Positions 37,583 through 45,522 of a stretch of DNA of 64,000 nt are shown piece by piece. The position numbers and the translations under genes were made by a program. This DNA comes from Azospirillum fermentarium (GTDB lineage: Bacteria; Pseudomonadota; Alphaproteobacteria; Azospirillales; Azospirillaceae): contig NZ_JAOQNH010000001.1 in assembly GCF_025961205.1 (NCBI RefSeq), positions 1,636,001 to 1,700,000 of the forward strand, in the 5' to 3' direction. Each line of letters opens with the position of its first letter. Position 1 is the stretch's first letter. A model generated the notes under the pieces. That model did no database searches and was not told where the DNA came from. It was given only the letters and a program-made list of their open reading frames with translations.

Positions 37583-38313
37583 GGTTGGCCTCTCTGGCTT
37601 GGCGTGTCGGGAGATGGAAGGGAGGGTGGAAGCATGCTGAGAAGCCCCTCGGCGGCAGAGGCGGCGATAACGCTGTCCTTCAGCCCCAGGCCGCGCAGGA
37701 TGAACCATGTGGCCTGCCGCCCGACGTCGGCGTCGGAACAGGCATAAGGCACCAGCTTGCGTCCCGGCAGACAGACGGTGGCAAGAGATGAACTGAACAG
37801 ATGAGCGAACCACACCGCCTGACTGTGGCAGCCGCAATCCGCCGCTGGCAAGGGGGTCAGGTCGCCGCACGCGGCGGCGGCGGCGATCGACGCCTCCACG
37901 CTGGGGTGCACGTGCTGGGCGCTCCAGACCAGCACCTGATGGGCGAATTCGCCGTCTTCCAGGAAGCTGGTGATGACCAGGCGGTGGCGGGCCAGTTCGG
38001 CGGGGGTGGCCGGCACCTCGATCACGAAATAGCGCACGATGCCGGCGATGAACTCCACCAGGGTGCGGGTGGACGGCGGCAGCACCATCAGGCGGGCGAA
38101 TTCCTCGTCCCCTTCCAGGCAGGCGGTGAACATCGCCTCGTAAAGCGCCTGTTTGCTGGGGAAATGCTTGAAGATCAGCGCTTCGGACACGCCGGCGGCC
38201 TGGGCGATCTCCCGCGTGGTGGTGGCGGCGAATCCCTTGGCGGCGAACAGCGGCATGGCCGCGTCGAGAATCGCCAGCCGGCGTTCGCTGCTGTCCAGGC
38301 GGGAGGGGGGCAT
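37579..38313 (-). CDS. TetR/AcrR-family repressor of the RND operon
   Basis: A 244-residue repressor. The N-terminal 60 residues form the TetR helix-turn-helix (AILDAAMPLFAAKGFAATTTREIAQAAGVSEALIFKHFPSK read in parts, residues 14-53). The C-terminal ligand domain contains several Cys and His (DLTPLPAADCGCHSQAVW near 155), which is unusual and may reflect metal or thiol sensing. It is the first gene of the efflux operon, and its stop is coupled to the adaptor start by GTGA. A 20-bp inverted repeat 23 bp upstream is the likely operator. Confidence 0.9.
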   Translation of the reverse strand: MPPSRLDSSERRLAILDAAMPLFAAKGFAATTTREIAQAAGVSEALIFKHFPSKQALYEAMFTACLEGDEEFARLMVLPPSTRTLVEFIAGIVRYFVIEVPATPAELARHRLVITSFLEDGEFAHQVLVWSAQHVHPSVEASIAAAAACGDLTPLPAADCGCHSQAVWFAHLFSSSLATVCLPGRKLVPYACSDADVGRQATWFILRGLGLKDSVIAASAAEGLLSMLPPSLPSPDTPSQRGQP

Positions 38314-38335
38314 GGGCGCTCACGTGCTTTGATTG

Positions 38336-38355
38336 GTAAGTAAACGCTCACTCAC
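38336..38355 (-). promoter_or_regulatory. Probable TetR-type operator
   Basis: GTAAGTAA (38336-38343) and TCACTCAC (38348-38355) form an inverted repeat of the type GTRAGTRA-N4-TYACTYAC, 23 bp upstream of the tetR start. The length and T/A/C/G pattern match AcrR/TtgR-like operators; autoregulation is inferred. Confidence 0.7.
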
Positions 38356-38437
38356 CATGGCGATGCCATATAGGCCGGTATTCCCGTACTGTCCAGCCTG
38401 GGCTTGCAGAATTTTTCCGTGCCGGCTCCGGTGTGGT

Positions 38438-39319
38438 ATGGGTGGCGGATCAGCCGTTTTCTTCGAGACGTTTCCGGTGCCGCCCGTCATCACCATCACC
38501 GATCCCGCCGATCCCCGCCTTGCCGCCTACCGCGATGTGCGCGAACGCGACCTTGTGGGGCGGGAGGGATGCTTCATCGCGGAAGGGGAGGTGGTGCTGC
38601 GCCATCTGGTGGCGCCTGGGCGGCACCGGCCCCTGTCGCTGCTGCTGGCGGCCAAGCGGGTGGCAGCCCTGGAGTATCTGTGGGGTGGGTTGCCGGACGA
38701 TGTTCCGGTCTATGCCGCCGGGCAGGCGGTGATGGACGCGGTGGCCGGCTTTCCCCTCCACCGCGGCATTCTGGCCCTTGGACGGCGGGGGGAGCCGGTG
38801 GCGCCCGGTGATCTGCTGGCCGGTCTGGGGCCGCGGGCGGTGGTGGTGGTGGCCTGCGGCATCGGCAATCACGACAACGTGGGCGGCATCTTCCGCAACG
38901 CCGCGGCGTTTGGCGCCGATGGGGTGCTGCTGGATTCCGGCTGCTGCGACCCGCTGTACCGCAAGGCCACGCGGGTGTCGGTGGGGGCCACCCTGCGGGT
39001 TCCCACGGCGCGGCTGGACGCCGGCGCCGATCCGGTGGCGGTGCTGGAGCGGCACGGCTTCACCGTCCTGTCGCTCAGCCCGTCGGGGGCCGAAACGCTC
39101 AGCCGGCTGCGCCGCCCGGACCGGGTGGCGCTGCTGCTGGGATCGGAAGGGCCGGGCCTGCCGCCCGCGGTCCTGGCCCGCACCCGCACGGTGCGCATTC
39201 CCATGGCCGGCGGCTTCGATTCCCTGAACGTGGCCACCACCAGCGGCATCGTGCTGCACCATCTGGTGTGTGGGCTGGTGTGTGGGCTGGTGTGCGGGCC
39301 GGCGAGCGGGGAGGAATAA
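38438..39319 (+). CDS. TrmH/SpoU-family RNA 2'-O-methyltransferase
   Basis: A SPOUT methyltransferase of about 293 residues with a short N-terminal substrate-binding part and the trefoil-knot domain. Motif 1 is CGIGNHDNVGGIFRNAAAFG (about 138-157), motif 2 LLLGSEGPGLP (about 230), motif 3 IPMAGGFDSLNVATTSGI (about 253). It should methylate ribose in tRNA or rRNA; the exact site is not known. The start is uncertain: ATG at 38438 is chosen, but a GTG further in or the upstream frame to 38333 is possible. The C-terminus carries an LVCG triplicate encoded by a 12-bp tandem repeat. Confidence 0.87.
   Translation: MGGGSAVFFETFPVPPVITITDPADPRLAAYRDVRERDLVGREGCFIAEGEVVLRHLVAPGRHRPLSLLLAAKRVAALEYLWGGLPDDVPVYAAGQAVMDAVAGFPLHRGILALGRRGEPVAPGDLLAGLGPRAVVVVACGIGNHDNVGGIFRNAAAFGADGVLLDSGCCDPLYRKATRVSVGATLRVPTARLDAGADPVAVLERHGFTVLSLSPSGAETLSRLRRPDRVALLLGSEGPGLPPAVLARTRTVRIPMAGGFDSLNVATTSGIVLHHLVCGLVCGLVCGPASGEE
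39263..39298 (+). repeat. Three 12-bp tandem repeats at the 3' end of the RNA methyltransferase gene
   Basis: Units at 39263-39274 and 39275-39286 are identical and 39287-39298 differs by one base. Each adds Leu-Val-Cys-Gly, so copy-number changes stay in frame and would only lengthen the C-terminal tail. Confidence 0.85.
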
Positions 39320-39328
39320 GGGCCGGGG

Positions 39329-39712
39329 TCAGACCAGCGCCACCTCCGCCCGCACGGCGTCCAGAACGGCCGGCAGGTGGGTGGCGGCGCTGCTGGCCAG
39401 GGTCGGGTTGCCGTGGACGAGCGCCTCTTCGATCAGCGAGCACAGGGACGCAAGCTGTTCCGCCCCGGCGATGCGGGCGGCCCCCGCCGCGGCGTGGGCC
39501 GCCATGCGCGCCCCCGGCAGGTCGCCATGAGTGAGGCTGGCCTCCAGCCGTCCGCGCAGCTCGTCCTCGTTCTTCAGGAACACGCCGTAGAGCTGGCGCA
39601 GAAGCCCGGCGGTGTCGCCCACGTTGCGCCGCATGCCCGTGGTGTCCAGAATCGGCGTGTCCGCCGGCCACAGGCCGTCGGGCGGAAGAAAGTGGCGGGG
39701 CAGGGCGGGCAC
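39329..39712 (-). CDS. Stand-alone histidine phosphotransfer (Hpt) protein
   Basis: A 127-residue helical protein. ARMAAHAAAGAARIAGAEQL (about residues 69-88) has the AH-xxx-G-xxx-GA pattern of Hpt domains, with His74 as likely phospho-acceptor, preceded by a short helix and followed by SLCSLIEEALVHG. It could relay phosphate between a hybrid kinase and a regulator, for example the hybrid kinase at 10487-12280, but no direct link is visible. It is divergent from the SpoIIE-type phosphatase (about 228 bp between starts), suggesting a shared signalling module. Confidence 0.75.
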   Translation of the reverse strand: MPALPRHFLPPDGLWPADTPILDTTGMRRNVGDTAGLLRQLYGVFLKNEDELRGRLEASLTHGDLPGARMAAHAAAGAARIAGAEQLASLCSLIEEALVHGNPTLASSAATHLPAVLDAVRAEVALV

Positions 39713-39939
39713 GGTGGTGGCTCCCGGCGTGGATCGGACAGGGTAACGGCAGCGTGCCCCTCCGCCGGGGCGGGGTCAACCGCCCGGCCTTGCGGCGAAA
39801 CGACGCCATCGCAGATGTTGCAGGGACCGGCAGGGCCGGTTGATGCGGTGTTCCTGACGCAAGACACGCTCGCTGAACTGGACAAGGGGGGCGCGGGTCC
39901 ACTAGAAGCGGTCAGGCTCGCTTTTTCCGGCGGTTTTTC

Positions 39940-41922
39940 ATGACGTTCCAACGGCAACTCATCCTTCTGGTCACCGGGTTGGTCGTGGCCTCGGTGCTGG
40001 CGGTTTCCGGCGTTCTGGCGTGGCACACGCGCAGCGCCATGCTGGCCAAGGCCACCTCCGACGGCGAGATGGTGGTGGGGGTGCTGGCACGCTCCGCCGC
40101 CCTGACCACCGGCCTGCCGCGGGAAGCCGAGGCGCTGGTGGCCGAACAGATGCTGGCACAGGCGCTTCTGACCGCCCAGCTCGTGGCCGTGGCCGACGCC
40201 GCCAAGATCCCGCCCCGCGTGCTGGCCGACCGGCTGCGCAGCGTCACCGACGCCAGCGCCGTCAAGGACATCGCCGTCAGCGACAACCGTGGCCGCGGCA
40301 TCATCCACACCAGCCCCGGCGCCGATCCGGTGCTGGGCGCGGAAGAGGACGGGCCGGGCAGCCTGGGCGACCTGCTGCGCCGCAACGGCGCCTCGGTGGA
40401 GCAGCCCATGCGCCGCCGCGACGGCGACGGCAAGCCGGTGAAGACGGTGGCGGTGTCGGGCATCGACCGTCCGCGCATCGTGCGGGTGACCGCCGACGCC
40501 ACCCGGCTGGCCGATCTGGCCGGACGGCTGGGGCTGGAGCGGCTGGTGGATTCCGTGCTGGGGACCGGAGGCATCGAGGCGGTGTGGCTGCTGAACACCG
40601 ACCTGCGCACCGTCGCCCACGGCGCCCGCCTGCCCAGCGGCGAAAGCGCCCCGCTTCTGGAAACCGCCGAGGTGGAGACCCTGCGTTCCGCGCTTGCGGA
40701 CCGCGCCGCCCGCAGCGTGCTGCTGCCGCGCAAGGTGGCGGTGGCCGCCCCGGTGATGGACGGGCAGGGCGCGGTGACCGGTGCGGTGCTGGTGCGGCTG
40801 GGCACGTCCGCCGCCGGACACGCCGCGCGGGTGCAGGTGATGACCGGCGTGCTGGCCGCCATCCTGCTGGGGGCGCTGGGCTGGTTCACGGCCAAGGCGT
40901 TCGCCCGCCGCCAGATGGCCCCCGTCAACCGCCTGCTGGAGGCGGCGGCGGCGGTGGAGGCCGGGCGCTTCATCCCCTTCGTCCTCGACGATGCCGCCGC
41001 CCGCACCGATGAGTTGGGTGAGCTGGCCCGTGTCTTCCGCACCATGGCGCGGGAGGCCGAAGCGCGCGAGGAACGGCTGGACGCGGCGCTTCAGGTCACC
41101 GGGGCGGAGCTTGAGGACACGCGGGAGCGTCTGCGCGCCGCCCAGGACCGGGTTGAGCACGACGCCCGCATCGCCCAGGAAATGCAGTTGTCCCTGCTCC
41201 CCCGCGCCTTCCCGGCGTACGAGGATCATCAGGTGTTCGGCGCCCTGGCCCCGGCGCTGGGCGTGGCCGGCGACTTCTTCGACGTGTTCGACCTGGACGA
41301 ACGCCGGCTGGCGCTGGTGATGGGCGATGTGGCCGGGCACGGCATCGCGTCCGCCGCCTTCATGACCGTCGCCCGCACCATCTTGCAGGAGGTGGCGCCG
41401 TCGTCGCCGTCGCCGGGGGCGGTGCTGACCACGCTGAACGGGCGGCTGTGCGACCAGAACCCGGTGGGCATGGTCATCGCGCTGTTCTACGGCGTCTACG
41501 ACCGGGTGACCGGCGAACTGCGCTATGCCAACGCCGATCACGTCGCCGCCTGCCGCATCACCGCGGGCGGGATTGTGGACCGGCTGCCGGTGGGCATGGC
41601 CCCGCCGCTGGGCAGCGCCGCGGGCCAGTTGTACGGCGAGGACCGCATCCGGCTGGAACCGGAGGACACCCTGGTCCTGCACACCGACGGTCTGGTCAAG
41701 GCCCGAAACCCTGCCGGCGAACCGTTCGGGGAGGAGCGGCTGATGGCCTCCCTCACCGCCGGGGCGACGGCGGCGGACGTGCAGGTCAGCCGTATCTTCG
41801 ACACCGTGGCCGCCTTCACCGGCGGAACCCCGCTGTCCGACGACGTGAGCTGCATGGTGCTGCACCGTCTGCCGGTATCCGAGGTGGTGGAGGGGGCGCC
41901 CTTGGAGGATACGGAAGCGTAA
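39940..41922 (+). CDS. SpoIIE/PP2C-type serine phosphatase with membrane sensor and HAMP
   Basis: A 660-residue protein. A membrane helix at about residues 8-28 and another at 300-320 enclose a ~270-residue extracytoplasmic sensor. A HAMP domain follows (RRQMAPVNRLLEAAAAVEAGRF), then a coiled coil and a C-terminal PPM/SpoIIE phosphatase. Metal-binding residues are seen in LGVAGDFFDVFDLD and VMGDVAGHGIASA (about 440-475), and LHTDGLVKARNPAGEPFG near 585. Such proteins usually dephosphorylate an anti-sigma-factor antagonist or HptB-like partner. No anti-sigma gene is adjacent. Confidence 0.88.
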   Translation: MTFQRQLILLVTGLVVASVLAVSGVLAWHTRSAMLAKATSDGEMVVGVLARSAALTTGLPREAEALVAEQMLAQALLTAQLVAVADAAKIPPRVLADRLRSVTDASAVKDIAVSDNRGRGIIHTSPGADPVLGAEEDGPGSLGDLLRRNGASVEQPMRRRDGDGKPVKTVAVSGIDRPRIVRVTADATRLADLAGRLGLERLVDSVLGTGGIEAVWLLNTDLRTVAHGARLPSGESAPLLETAEVETLRSALADRAARSVLLPRKVAVAAPVMDGQGAVTGAVLVRLGTSAAGHAARVQVMTGVLAAILLGALGWFTAKAFARRQMAPVNRLLEAAAAVEAGRFIPFVLDDAAARTDELGELARVFRTMAREAEAREERLDAALQVTGAELEDTRERLRAAQDRVEHDARIAQEMQLSLLPRAFPAYEDHQVFGALAPALGVAGDFFDVFDLDERRLALVMGDVAGHGIASAAFMTVARTILQEVAPSSPSPGAVLTTLNGRLCDQNPVGMVIALFYGVYDRVTGELRYANADHVAACRITAGGIVDRLPVGMAPPLGSAAGQLYGEDRIRLEPEDTLVLHTDGLVKARNPAGEPFGEERLMASLTAGATAADVQVSRIFDTVAAFTGGTPLSDDVSCMVLHRLPVSEVVEGAPLEDTEA

Positions 41923-41999
41923 CCTTCCGTTCAGGCTCGGTTCAGCCGGCGGGGGGCATGTTCCTGACATGGATTGATGATCTTTTCAGGAGCAAAGCC

Positions 42000-42548
42000 A
42001 TGTTGCCGGCTGACCAGCGTTACGATGTTCCGGCCCAGATCCTTCATTGGCTGACCGCCATCGCCGTGTTCGGCGCCTTTGTGCTGATCCAGGTGGTGGA
42101 TGGGATGCCCAAGGGTCCGGAGCGCGCCTTCGTGATGGGGCTGCACAAATCCTTCGGCGTGGTGGTGCTCGCCCTGTTCCTGGCGCGGGCGGTGTGGCGC
42201 CAGATCAGCCCGCCGCCGGCCATGCCCGCCGCCACCGCCCCGTGGATGGCGGTGGCCGCCAAGGCCGGGCACGCGGCCCTTTACCTGCTGATGCTGGCGG
42301 TGCCGGTGGCGGGGATCGTCATGTCGTGGTCCGCCGGCCGCCCGGTGGACGTGTTCGGCCTGTTCACCTTGCCGACCCTGCTGCCCCCCGATCCGGCCCT
42401 GAAGGGGGCGATGGAGGAAACCCACGAGATTGCGGGCAACCTGTTCGTCTTCCTGGCCGGCGCCCACGCCGTGGTGGCCATCGTCCACCAGTACGTGCTG
42501 AAGGACGGCACCCTGTCGCGCATGCTGCCCGGCGGCCGGGCGGCGTAA
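42000..42548 (+). CDS. Cytochrome b561
   Basis: A 182-residue membrane protein. Four membrane helices are clear, with candidate haem ligands: His in LHWLTAIAVFGAFVL (helix 1), GLHKSFGVVVLALFLAR (helix 2), GHAALYLLMLAVPVAGIVM (helix 3) and a helix-4 pair (ETHEIAGNLFVFLAGAHAVV). It transfers electrons between the quinone pool and a periplasmic acceptor or donor. AGGAG at 41988-41992 sets the ATG at 42000; the open frame upstream is a shadow of the phosphatase. A strong terminator follows and the partner protein is not next to it. Confidence 0.9.
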   Translation: MLPADQRYDVPAQILHWLTAIAVFGAFVLIQVVDGMPKGPERAFVMGLHKSFGVVVLALFLARAVWRQISPPPAMPAATAPWMAVAAKAGHAALYLLMLAVPVAGIVMSWSAGRPVDVFGLFTLPTLLPPDPALKGAMEETHEIAGNLFVFLAGAHAVVAIVHQYVLKDGTLSRMLPGGRAA

Positions 42549-42557
42549 GAAAAGCGC

Positions 42558-42584
42558 CCCCCTCGCCCCGGCGGGGCGAGGGGG
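42558..42584. terminator. Bidirectional terminator between cytochrome b561 and DHH genes
   Basis: A 12-bp perfect C/G-rich stem (42558-42569/42573-42584) with a 3-nt loop lies between two convergent genes. A short A-run (42549-42553) on one side could act as a T-tract for the minus strand. Confidence 0.7.
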
Positions 42585-42600
42585 AATGATGCGCGGGCCG

Positions 42601-43545
42601 TCAGCCGTCCGCCTGCATGCGGGCGACGATGGCGGCCAGGGCGGCTTCGGCCTCGTCGTTGGGAACCTGACAGGTGCCGGCGGCGTGGTGCCCCCCGCCG
42701 CCGTATTCCAGCATCAGCGCGCCGATGTTGGTGTTGGACGAGCGGTTGATGATCGACTTGCCGCAGGCCAGCACCGTGTTCTGCTGCTTCAGCCCCCACA
42801 GCACATGGATCGACACGTTGCACTGGGGGTGCAGCGCATAGATCATGAAGCGGTTGCCGGCCCAGATGGTGTCTTCGTTGCGCAGGTCCAGCACCGCCAC
42901 GTTGCCCATCACGCGGGTGCAGCGGTCGAGCTGGTCGATGAAGCGGTGCTGGTGCTGGGTGAACAGGTCCACCCGCTCCTTCACGTCGGGCAGGGCCAGG
43001 ATCTCGTCGATGCTGTGCTGGCGGCAATAGTCGATCAGGTGCATCATCAACTGATAGTTCGACACCCGGAAATCCCGGAACCGCCCCAGTCCGGTGCGTG
43101 CGTCCATCAGGAAATTCAGCAGCGTCCAGCCCTCGGGCGCCAGGATGTCGGCCTTGGAATACTGCGCCGAGTCCGCCTGATCCACGGCGGTCATCATCTC
43201 GTCCGATACGCGGGGGAAGCGGTCCTTGCCGCCGTAATGGCGATAGACCACCCGCGCCGCCGACGGGGCGGTGGCGTCGATGATATGGTTATCCTTCTTT
43301 CCAACTCGAATGGTTTCGGACAGGTGGTGGTCGAACACCAGATGCGCCCCGTCCACATAGGGCAGGTTGGTGGTGATGTCACGGCTGGTGATTTCGATCT
43401 TGCCGTCCTGCATGTCCTTGGGGTGGACGAACAGGATATCGTCCACAAGGTCCAGTTCTTTCAAAAGAACGGCGCAGACCAGACCATCGAAATCGGAACG
43501 GGTGACGAGGCGGTATTTTTTGGTGTCGCTGTGCGCGTCGCTCAT
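42601..43545 (-). CDS. DHH-family phosphoesterase
   Basis: A 314-residue phosphoesterase. The N-terminal metal site shows TRSDFDGLVCAVLLK (about 15-29) and LVFDHHLSETI (about 68-78), the DHH core, with a further Asp in TAVDQADSAQ. The C-terminal DHHA1-like part ends with MLEYGGGGHHAAGTCQVP. The family hydrolyses nanoRNA, pAp, cyclic dinucleotides or polyphosphate; the substrate here is unknown. It stands alone, convergent with cytochrome b561. The N-terminal 10 residues are variable, so the start at 43545 is probable but not certain. Confidence 0.85.
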   Translation of the reverse strand: MSDAHSDTKKYRLVTRSDFDGLVCAVLLKELDLVDDILFVHPKDMQDGKIEITSRDITTNLPYVDGAHLVFDHHLSETIRVGKKDNHIIDATAPSAARVVYRHYGGKDRFPRVSDEMMTAVDQADSAQYSKADILAPEGWTLLNFLMDARTGLGRFRDFRVSNYQLMMHLIDYCRQHSIDEILALPDVKERVDLFTQHQHRFIDQLDRCTRVMGNVAVLDLRNEDTIWAGNRFMIYALHPQCNVSIHVLWGLKQQNTVLACGKSIINRSSNTNIGALMLEYGGGGHHAAGTCQVPNDEAEAALAAIVARMQADG

Positions 43546-43782
43546 GGACCTTTATCCCCAGGGCCAACCATTTTTCGGCGTGCGCGGAAGGTAAACGCAA
43601 GCCTGTGGCGGGTGCAATCGCTTAGCCGCACCCCCGCCTATTGGTCGCAGTCCCGATCTCGTTAACCGCAAGCGGCGTTTGCCCGGCTGGTTCGGCTGTT
43701 TCGCCGCAGCTTGCGATTGATTGCGTTGCGCGGGAGAAACAGATAGCATTTTGCCTATCTGAACCGGTGTTTACCGTCTTCT

Positions 43783-45522
43783 GTGGGATCGACCCGCGTG
43801 CCGTCTTCACTCCTCCCCGCCGAAACCGCCGTTCCGTTGGACGAGGGCACCCTGTGCGCCATCGTCGGATCCTTTCCCGGTGCGGCCATGCGCCTGGACG
43901 CCGGCGGGGGGATCGTGGCCGCCAACCCGGCGGCGGAGGAGCTGTCGGGCAGCGATGGGGCGTGGCTGGCCGACGTGCGCCATTGGCTGACCTCCGCCAG
44001 CGTGGCGCCGGGTGTCCGCGCCGTGCCGGTGGAGGCCGCCCGCGGCGCCATGGTCATCGAATGGTCGGCGGTGCCGCTGGCCGACGGCGGCGCGCTGCTT
44101 CTGGCCCGTGACGCCACCCTGGAACGCCAGCTTCGCCACACGCTGACCGAATCCCGCCAGCGCTATAAGGATCTGGTGGAGGCATCCAGCGATTTCGCCT
44201 GGGAAACCGGCGGCGACGGGCGCTTCGTCTTCGTCACGCCCAAGGGGGCGCTTGGCTATGGTGCCGACGCGCTGATCGGGCGCCACCCGCGCGAACTGTG
44301 CGTGGAGGAATGGGGCGACCTGCCGCTGCCCTTCGACACCCAGCGCCCGGTTGACCAGAGCGAGCTGTGGCTGAAGGGGGCCGACGGGTCCATGTCGTGC
44401 GTGGTGGCGTCGGCGGTGCCGCTCTACAGCCCGTCCGGCCGCTGGCTGGGCGCGCGCGGGGTGTGCCGCGACATCACCGAGCAGGTGATGCGCTCGGCGG
44501 AACTGGCCCGCGTGCGAAACCGCGAACGGCTGCTGTCCCACATTGTTCATACCCTGCGCAACCAGTTGGACGCGGGGGAGGCGCTGCGAGTCGCCACCGC
44601 CGAGACCGCCCGTGCCCTGGGCGCCGACGGCTGCCGCGTCTACCGCGGGGGGGGCTGCGGCGATGGGGTGGCAGCACTGGAGGTCATGGAGGATTTCTGC
44701 GCCGCCACGCCGCCGGAACTGGCCGGCGCCGCCCTGATGCCGCTGCTGGAACAGGCGGCGGTCAGCGATGAGCCGGCGGCGGGCGCCATCGGGGCGTACC
44801 GCCTGCTGGCCTGCGTCACCGAACACCAGCAGGCGCTGAACGGGGCGCTGGTGGTGTGGCGGGCCGACGACGCCGAACCGTGGGACGACGACGACCGTCA
44901 CCTGATCGCCGGCGTCGCCGACCACATCGGCATCGCGCACGCCCATCTGGCCTATCAGGACCGGCTGCGGCGTCTGTCGGAGCGGGACGGGCTGACCGGC
45001 CTGTTCAACCGCCGCACCTTTTTCGAGCGCATGGGCGAACAGTTGGAGCGGCCCGACACCGGCCCCTCGGCCCTGCTGTACGTGGACCTGGACAATTTCA
45101 AGGCGGTCAACGACCTGCACGGCCATCAGCAGGGCGATGCGGTGCTGAAGGCCATCGGCACTCTGCTGACCGGCGGGGTGCGCCCCGGCGACCTGCCGGG
45201 CCGTCTGGGCGGCGACGAATTCGTGCTGTGGGTCGGGCGCACCGACGAGGACAGCGCGCGGGTGGTGGCCGAACGGCTGCTGAACGGCATCGCCGGCCTG
45301 CGCCACCTGTCGGCCAGCCCGGAAAAACCGCTGGGCCTGTCCATCGGCATCGCCGTGTATCATCCCGGCCTGGGCGAAACGGTGCAGGAGTTGACGGACC
45401 GCGCCGACACCGCCATGTACGCCGCCAAGGGCCGCGGCAAGGGCAATTACGCCTTCGCCGGCCCCTATCAGCCCCCATCATCCCCCGTGCCGACGGACGA
45501 AGCCGCGGAGAGCACCCCGTGA
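43783..45522 (+). CDS. PAS-GAF diguanylate cyclase
   Basis: A 579-residue cytoplasmic signalling protein. It has an N-terminal PAS-like part (about 20-110), a second PAS with PAC (ITEQVMRS near 228), a GAF-like domain (about 255-390) and a GGDEF domain (about 395-560). The active site LGGDEFVLW is intact, and RPGD five residues before it is an I-site, so it should make c-di-GMP with product inhibition. The start is GTG at 43783 or 43798. No EAL domain. Its stop is coupled to the next gene (GTGA). Confidence 0.9.
   Translation: MGSTRVPSSLLPAETAVPLDEGTLCAIVGSFPGAAMRLDAGGGIVAANPAAEELSGSDGAWLADVRHWLTSASVAPGVRAVPVEAARGAMVIEWSAVPLADGGALLLARDATLERQLRHTLTESRQRYKDLVEASSDFAWETGGDGRFVFVTPKGALGYGADALIGRHPRELCVEEWGDLPLPFDTQRPVDQSELWLKGADGSMSCVVASAVPLYSPSGRWLGARGVCRDITEQVMRSAELARVRNRERLLSHIVHTLRNQLDAGEALRVATAETARALGADGCRVYRGGGCGDGVAALEVMEDFCAATPPELAGAALMPLLEQAAVSDEPAAGAIGAYRLLACVTEHQQALNGALVVWRADDAEPWDDDDRHLIAGVADHIGIAHAHLAYQDRLRRLSERDGLTGLFNRRTFFERMGEQLERPDTGPSALLYVDLDNFKAVNDLHGHQQGDAVLKAIGTLLTGGVRPGDLPGRLGGDEFVLWVGRTDEDSARVVAERLLNGIAGLRHLSASPEKPLGLSIGIAVYHPGLGETVQELTDRADTAMYAAKGRGKGNYAFAGPYQPPSSPVPTDEAAESTP

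Noticed and set aside
33188..37747. A 1.5-kilocodon plus-strand open frame opposite the RND operon
   Set aside because: It mirrors the RND permease and adaptor codons, has His/Arg/Gln/Asp-rich composition and no known domain.
43741..43760. Short inverted repeat (AGATAG...CTATCT) upstream of the diguanylate cyclase gene
   Set aside because: Six-bp arms only, no T-run and no known operator type; not enough to call a regulatory site.
44367..44771. Plus-strand second-frame open frame inside the diguanylate cyclase
   Set aside because: Overlaps a clear PAS-GAF-GGDEF protein in another frame and has no recognisable domain.
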